Of a DNA stretch of 34,349 bases, positions 29,846 through 34,349 are shown piece after piece. The stretch spans positions 1 to 34,349 of the forward strand of contig DAIRDH010000035.1 of assembly GCA_036796255.1 (NCBI GenBank), given 5' to 3'. Positions within the stretch are counted from its first letter, which is position 1. The number at the start of each line of letters is the position of its first letter. The stretch comes from T3Sed10-241 sp036796255. GTDB lineage: Bacteria > Bacteroidota > Bacteroidia > Flavobacteriales_D > Cryomorphaceae. The position numbers were made by a program, and so were the translations under genes. A model generated the notes under the pieces. That model searched no databases. It was not told where the DNA came from and saw only the letters and a list, made by a program, of their open reading frames with translations.

Positions 29846-31870
29846 TTATTTCAGTTTCATGAATTTCTGTTTTGCAATAAGATTGTCTGATACGATATGC
29901 ACAATGTAAGTACCCTGATGGAGGCTTGTAATATCAATTGTTCCGTTGAATGGGCTGCCGAGCACAAGTCGACCCTGGAGGTCGTAAATCATGATTTGAC
30001 CGCCCACAGGTGTTTCTTCCGTTTTGAAAAAGAGCACGTCTTGTGCCGGATTTGGATAAACCTGGAGTCCATTATTATTCACTTCCGTGACCGAAAGCGG
30101 ATCTGTTATTTCAGTTTCACCCTCTGTAAGTAAATGAAAAGTATTGATTTCAGGCTCAATGTATGTGTCTACTGTACCGGATGGCCACTTTACAACCAAG
30201 CTGTCTACCACCGTATTTTCGCCTAATCCAAAGTGGGTGTTGAGCGTATTCATAAACCTAAAGCCGACACCACTTTGTACATCCCTGATCTGTGTTCCAA
30301 CTGGCGTGTGCAAAATTACCCTGGCTCCAATTCCGTTGATATTGCTTGCCGTTCCAATGGTATTGAGTTTTATCCAATTGTTATCGTTCCCATCGTTGAT
30401 GTGAAGGGTGCTCTGGTTTCCGATGTCGAGAAAACCATCATTGTTAAAATCGCCTATTGGCCCGTTGGTCACGTTAGAAAACTCGGTTGCAGTGAAGGTC
30501 ATATCGCCATTGTTCATCATAAAAACTCCGTTGCCACCCAGCACATCAATGTATCCATCATTGTCAAAATCGTAAGCTACCCACTCAATACCGGTCGCCG
30601 TGAGCACATCAAACCCAGTACCTGAAGTGACATCAGTAAAGGTGCCATCGCCATTGTTGTGCATCACCTTATGTCCACCTTGGGCAAAGGAGCTCGCCCC
30701 TACGATGAGGTCCATCCAACCGTCATTGTCAAAGTCGCCCCAGGCTGATGACCATGTTTGAACCGGATCATAAACTCCGGCATCTTCACTTACATCTGTA
30801 AATGTACCATCTCCATTGTTGCGAAACAATTGGTTGTAATTGGCCATGCTGGCTCCACCGCGACATTTTGCAATAAACAGGTCAGGAAAACCGTCGTTGT
30901 CGTAGTCCACGAAGATGGAACCATAGTTGCCACCATCGGGTACATCACTCATACCTCCTTGAGCGAACGTGAGGTTGCCATCACCGTCATTGGTGTAGTA
31001 TACGTTCGGTTGTACATCATGGCATACGAAGGCGTCGAGGTTTCCGTCATTGTTCAAGTCGACAAAATTTGAACGTTGTGAGAACACGTAATCTCCCGAT
31101 GTCCAGTGTTCGAATCCCAATCCATTGTCGTCTCTGAACATAAAACTCACGCCTTGTCCGCTGCCATAGAGCAGGTCGTTATAGCCATTGCCATCAACAT
31201 CACCAGCGGCGATGCTCCAGCTGTATGGAAAGGTCGCGGTGGGTGTGGGCACGGCAGTGTACACATAGCCAATGTCTTCATTTTGCAAGAGCATGAACAC
31301 TGCATTGGCACTCACATCGAGAACGTCATCGAGATAATCTCCATTCATATCCACCATGCCCAGTGTGCGAGACATGAAAGGCGTAGCCATCGAAGAGAAT
31401 CCAAAAGTTACCGGCACCTCATCCGCAATCTCTTCTTCGCTGAGTTCAAAATCAAAACCAGAATCAGACCAACGGTTGTCAAAAACGATATAATAAGTTA
31501 CCCCCTCTAAAGCAGTCCAGCTTACGTCGCACAAAAGCCCCGGACCTGAATCATCGTCACCTGCCACGCACTCCAAAGAGCCACAGACACCAGTATAAAC
31601 GTGCACCCGGTTGTCGATACCAAAGTTTTGTGCGAATGCAGTTGATATCCGCGCAATTACCGTGTCGGTAGGGATGTAGGCATACCATTCACTTCTGTTG
31701 GTATTACCCAATCCGTTTGGAGCACATATGGGTTCGGGAGTTTCAGAACCATCAACGGCGGTAACCTGGTAAAAACCAGGTTCAATTACAAAAGCTTCAT
31801 CACAACTATTCTGGCCATAAAGCTGGTATAGTGTAAATACTGTGGCTATCAAAGTGTAGAGTGGTTTCAT
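29846..31870 (-). CDS. Secreted VCBS/FG-GAP and ASPIC/UnbV protein with T9SS type A domain
   Basis: A 674-residue secreted protein. The signal peptide is MKPLYTLIATVFTLYQLYGQ. Residues about 20-148 (SCDEAFVIEPGFYQV ... YYIVFDNRW) look like a PPC-type beta-sandwich with several cysteines. A propeller region with calcium loops spans about 160-490 (DVDGNGYND, DLNNDGNLDA, DYDNDGFPDL, DFDNDGWMDL). ASPIC/UnbV is at about 497-585 (INGIGARVILHTPVG), and the type A domain is at about 603-674 (LQVYPNPAQDVLFF ... KQKFMKLK). Unlike the tandem pair it has a PPC-like N-domain and no SprB repeat, so it is a more distant relative. It is 15 bases downstream of the diheme cytochrome gene and probably cotranscribed with it. 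Confidence 0.87.
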   Translation of the reverse strand: MKPLYTLIATVFTLYQLYGQNSCDEAFVIEPGFYQVTAVDGSETPEPICAPNGLGNTNRSEWYAYIPTDTVIARISTAFAQNFGIDNRVHVYTGVCGSLECVAGDDDSGPGLLCDVSWTALEGVTYYIVFDNRWSDSGFDFELSEEEIADEVPVTFGFSSMATPFMSRTLGMVDMNGDYLDDVLDVSANAVFMLLQNEDIGYVYTAVPTPTATFPYSWSIAAGDVDGNGYNDLLYGSGQGVSFMFRDDNGLGFEHWTSGDYVFSQRSNFVDLNNDGNLDAFVCHDVQPNVYYTNDGDGNLTFAQGGMSDVPDGGNYGSIFVDYDNDGFPDLFIAKCRGGASMANYNQLFRNNGDGTFTDVSEDAGVYDPVQTWSSAWGDFDNDGWMDLIVGASSFAQGGHKVMHNNGDGTFTDVTSGTGFDVLTATGIEWVAYDFDNDGYIDVLGGNGVFMMNNGDMTFTATEFSNVTNGPIGDFNNDGFLDIGNQSTLHINDGNDNNWIKLNTIGTASNINGIGARVILHTPVGTQIRDVQSGVGFRFMNTLNTHFGLGENTVVDSLVVKWPSGTVDTYIEPEINTFHLLTEGETEITDPLSVTEVNNNGLQVYPNPAQDVLFFKTEETPVGGQIMIYDLQGRLVLGSPFNGTIDITSLHQGTYIVHIVSDNLIAKQKFMKLK

Positions 31871-31885
31871 TTTGAGGTTTTTGGA

Positions 31886-33001
31886 TTATTCGCAAATTTC
31901 AGTGAGACTGTTGATATATTCAGTGATCAGGGCAAGGGCTTCATCGTGCACCATGGTGCGGCCCAGCAGCGGCATGCGCTCGGCTTCTTCGGTGGTGGCA
32001 AGTCTGTAATGCAGCATTGAACGTTCCGTATTTCCCGGAAGGATAACGTATAGCAAAGTTGGATTCAGAATGTCATCAGGCTCCACGCACACGCCAATGT
32101 TAGCGATGTCAGCACTTTCATTCCATGCCAGACGCAGGGGGCGGTAGTCACAGTGGCTGCCTTCCAGGTGGCAGCTCGAACAGTTTACATCGAGATAAGA
32201 CCTAACGCGATCCTGGAGAAGTTCATTCGGGTCGTCCCATGCCACAAGGCGGTCTATATCACCGGGGAAGGTCCCGTGTAGATAACCTATTTCAGACCAT
32301 TTGGTCAATTGATTTTTCACCCCATCTTCGTAGCTGAAATCACGGTCAAGGTTTTGAGGCTTTGGGCCAAGTGGTATGGCGTTCGTGCCGGTTTTGTGGC
32401 AGGTGAGGCATTCTACTTCTGATGGTATGCGGTAATTTACCGTCCTCTCTTCCCCGACCTCCATCCAGTTCACTGTGGTGTATGCGCCGCTCAGGTCTAA
32501 AGTTGCCTCAGTTTGCTCCTCATTCCAAATATATTCGGCAAATTGCCATGAGCCATTCAGTTTGTATAGAAGCCGGGTTTCTACAATGCGGCGAGTAAGA
32601 TCGGGCAATACATTGTCATAGTAAAAGTTCTTGATCAGAACAGTTCCGTCATCGAAATTCAGCACTTTGTGATCACTGTCGTAGCTGGCAGTGCTGCCCT
32701 CCATCATCCAGATAAAGCGCTTTTTCTTTGCGTAGTCGCTAAAAAGCGGCGTGATTAAATCATAAGGAATAAGCCCGTGCGCTGGTTCCAACATGGCCAA
32801 ATCGCCTTCAAAAAAATTATAATCCGACAGATTTTGGTAGGGAACGGCTTCAGGTTCAAATGTAACCGGACTTACTTCGAGCGTATCTGAAGGATCTGGA
32901 TCAGATGCAATTGGCCCCGTAATTGCCTCATCATCAGAAGAACACATGAAAAGAATTAGTCCGAGTAGGACAAAAATTGACAATCTGGTGACTCGAATCA
33001 T
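31886..33001 (-). CDS. SO2930-family diheme c-type cytochrome, probable lipoprotein
   Basis: A 371-residue exported haem protein. The N-terminus (IFVLLGLILFMCSSDDE) suggests lipidation at C20, with a poor lipobox. Two haem-binding CxxCH motifs are present: C198-C201-H202 (VECLTCHKTG) and C274-C277-H278 (VNCSSCHLEG). The rest matches my memory of the SO2930 type: PYDLITPLFSDYAKKKRFIW, FDDGTVLIKNFYYD, VETRLLYKLNGSW, YRIPSEVECLTCH and GPKPQNLDR. It would sit in the periplasm or outer membrane and carry electrons; the partner is unknown. The parallel beta-helix protein often found beside this family is not seen here. A weak -10 element (TACCTTTC, minus strand, 33035-33042) precedes it. Confidence 0.85.
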   Translation of the reverse strand: MIRVTRLSIFVLLGLILFMCSSDDEAITGPIASDPDPSDTLEVSPVTFEPEAVPYQNLSDYNFFEGDLAMLEPAHGLIPYDLITPLFSDYAKKKRFIWMMEGSTASYDSDHKVLNFDDGTVLIKNFYYDNVLPDLTRRIVETRLLYKLNGSWQFAEYIWNEEQTEATLDLSGAYTTVNWMEVGEERTVNYRIPSEVECLTCHKTGTNAIPLGPKPQNLDRDFSYEDGVKNQLTKWSEIGYLHGTFPGDIDRLVAWDDPNELLQDRVRSYLDVNCSSCHLEGSHCDYRPLRLAWNESADIANIGVCVEPDDILNPTLLYVILPGNTERSMLHYRLATTEEAERMPLLGRTMVHDEALALITEYINSLTEICE

Positions 33002-33134
33002 GGGCTAAACGATTGATAACAGTGATGCACTGACGAAAGGTAGTCATTTTTAGTTGCACAGTGCGACATGAGAAGAATCTTTAAGTGCTTGGGCACAATG
33101 GCAGGTCTGAGAAAGCACAGCCCATTTTATACAT

Positions 33135-34349
33135 TCACTTGTCGGCTTCTATAAGGGCTTTAACTTGAAGATAATCGTTGTTGCATTCCAATGCTACTTT
33201 CGCCTTTTCGGCAAATGCGGCGAGGCGTTCGGGCATCTCTGGGGCCACTCCGAGCGTTTCTTGGACCACTTCTGCAAATTTTGCGGGGTGGGCAGTTTCC
33301 AACAACACCCCAATGGCACCGGGATTTGATTTCAGAGCTTGCTTCAGGCCCAGGTATCCCACCGCACCGTGAGGGTCGAGCATGTAGCCTGTGCGGGCAT
33401 ACACATCGCGCATGGTGGCGCGGGTGTCTTCATCGCTCCAGCCGCTGCCGGCGAGGAAGGGCGCAAAATCTTCGGCTGCACTGCCGAATAGGGTGGTCAT
33501 GCGTTCGAAATTGCTCGGAGCGCCTACATCCATGGCATTGCTGATGGTGCGCACCGAGGGCCGCGCTTCGTAGGCTCCATTTTCCAAGAAGCTGGGCACC
33601 ACATCGTTGGCATTGGTCGCTGCTGCGAATAATGTGATGGGAAGGCCAAGCATTTTGCCCATGAGGCCGGCAGTGATATTGCCAAAATTCCCGCTCGGCA
33701 CGCAAACAACGATAGGCTTGCCCTGTGCCTTGAGCTGCGCATAGGCGTGGAAGTAGTAGAAACTCTGCGGGATAAGCCTGGCGATATTGATGCTGTTGGC
33801 CGAGGTAATTTTAAAGCGGGCATTGAGCTCCTTGTCGCTCAGCAATTGCTTGGCGAGCGCCTGGCACTCGTCGAAGCTGCCGTCCACTTCAATGGCGGTG
33901 ATATTCTTGCCCCAGGTTGTCAGCTGCTTTTCCTGCAAGGGACTCACACGGCCTTTGGGGTAGAGGATGTACACTTCCACCCCCGGCACGTCATAAAATC
34001 CCGCGGCGACGGCACTCCCCGTATCGCCTGAGGTGGCCACGATTACCTTGATGTTCTCTTTCTGCCTTTCGGCAAAATAGCCCAACAGCAAGGCCATAAA
34101 GCGCGCGCCTACATCCTTGAAAGCCAGCGTGGGGCCGTGAAAAAGCTCTAAGCTGTATATTCCTTCCTCGATCTTCACCACAGGTGTGGGGAAGTTGACC
34201 GCCTCCGCAGCAATGCGGCGCAGCTCGTTTTCCGGTAAGGAATCGCCGGTGAGGGCGCGGGCCACGCGGTAATTGATTTCCGCGAAGGGCAGGGTGTCGA
34301 TTTCTTCAAAAAAGGGAGCCGGCAGCGTTTCGAATTTTTCCGGAAGGTA
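33135..34349 (-). CDS. thrC: Threonine synthase, 5'-truncated by window edge
   Basis: The C-terminal 404 residues of the PLP enzyme that converts O-phosphohomoserine to threonine. The frame stays open to the right window end, beginning YLPEKFETLPAPFFEEID, so the start lies outside; about 25-30 residues are missing relative to the usual length of around 430. The PLP lysine motif HGPTLAFKDVGARF, the phosphate-binding ATSGDTGSAVAAGFYD, VCVPSGNFGNITAG and LDPHGAVGYLGL are diagnostic. In many bacteria the next genes outward are thrB and thrA, but they cannot be seen here. It is separated from the cytochrome gene by 133 bases. Confidence 0.95.
   Translation of the reverse strand, partial: YLPEKFETLPAPFFEEIDTLPFAEINYRVARALTGDSLPENELRRIAAEAVNFPTPVVKIEEGIYSLELFHGPTLAFKDVGARFMALLLGYFAERQKENIKVIVATSGDTGSAVAAGFYDVPGVEVYILYPKGRVSPLQEKQLTTWGKNITAIEVDGSFDECQALAKQLLSDKELNARFKITSANSINIARLIPQSFYYFHAYAQLKAQGKPIVVCVPSGNFGNITAGLMGKMLGLPITLFAAATNANDVVPSFLENGAYEARPSVRTISNAMDVGAPSNFERMTTLFGSAAEDFAPFLAGSGWSDEDTRATMRDVYARTGYMLDPHGAVGYLGLKQALKSNPGAIGVLLETAHPAKFAEVVQETLGVAPEMPERLAAFAEKAKVALECNNDYLQVKALIEADK

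Noticed and set aside
33135..34349. Threonine synthase starting at 34265 with a GTG
   Set aside because: The frame continues upstream with family-like sequence to the window end, so the gene is cut by the window and not short.

Overview
The window looks like a chromosomal segment of a Bacteroidota bacterium, probably near Flavobacteriia but not resolved further. Reasons: several secreted proteins carry type IX secretion (T9SS) C-terminal sorting domains of type A and type B; most genes lack Shine-Dalgarno sequences; and many start sites are preceded by the Bacteroidota promoter element TAnnTTTG, sometimes with TTG 18-20 bases upstream. Both ends of the window cut through genes.

Left part (1-4269, + strand): the 3' end of a UDP-GlcNAc 2-epimerase gene, then a non-coding stretch with two copies of a dispersed-type repeat and a four-unit palindromic operator array. 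Next comes a translationally coupled pair, a SatD-family regulator plus a DUF3307 membrane protein. A DegT-type sugar aminotransferase and a small phosphoglycosyl transferase follow, overlapping by 4 bases. Epimerase, aminotransferase and glycosyl-phosphate transferase fit surface polysaccharide synthesis, and the SatD/DUF3307 pair is inserted among them.

Middle (4290-23872): mostly housekeeping genes in short units on both strands. They include inorganic pyrophosphatase, a CBS-pair protein, a DUF983 protein, a family 2 glycosyltransferase, a DUF6438 lipoprotein, phosphofructokinase, a UbiA-like membrane protein, glycine dehydrogenase (gcvP), a T9SS secreted protein with a clear terminator, yidC, guanine deaminase, peptide deformylase, a TPR-like lipoprotein, two small envelope proteins, a near-naked T9SS type B domain, a 37-kDa nucleoid-associated protein and a TRIC-type channel.

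Right part (24014-34349, - strand): two tandem paralogous secreted VCBS/ASPIC-UnbV/SprB/T9SS proteins, a small signal-peptide/one-helix protein, a third VCBS/ASPIC-UnbV protein, an SO2930-type diheme cytochrome, and the 3' part of threonine synthase.

The most interesting item is 927-2419. Four 18-bp palindromes at an exact 28-bp period run up to the -10 element of a gene whose product joins a class III nucleotidyl-cyclase-like domain to a C-terminal helix-turn-helix. The cyclase-like domain appears to keep both metal Asp residues and the Asn-x3-Arg pair. The gene is coupled to a polytopic membrane protein. This reads as a compact, autoregulated nucleotide-signalling or nucleotide-sensing module; the function is inferred, not shown.
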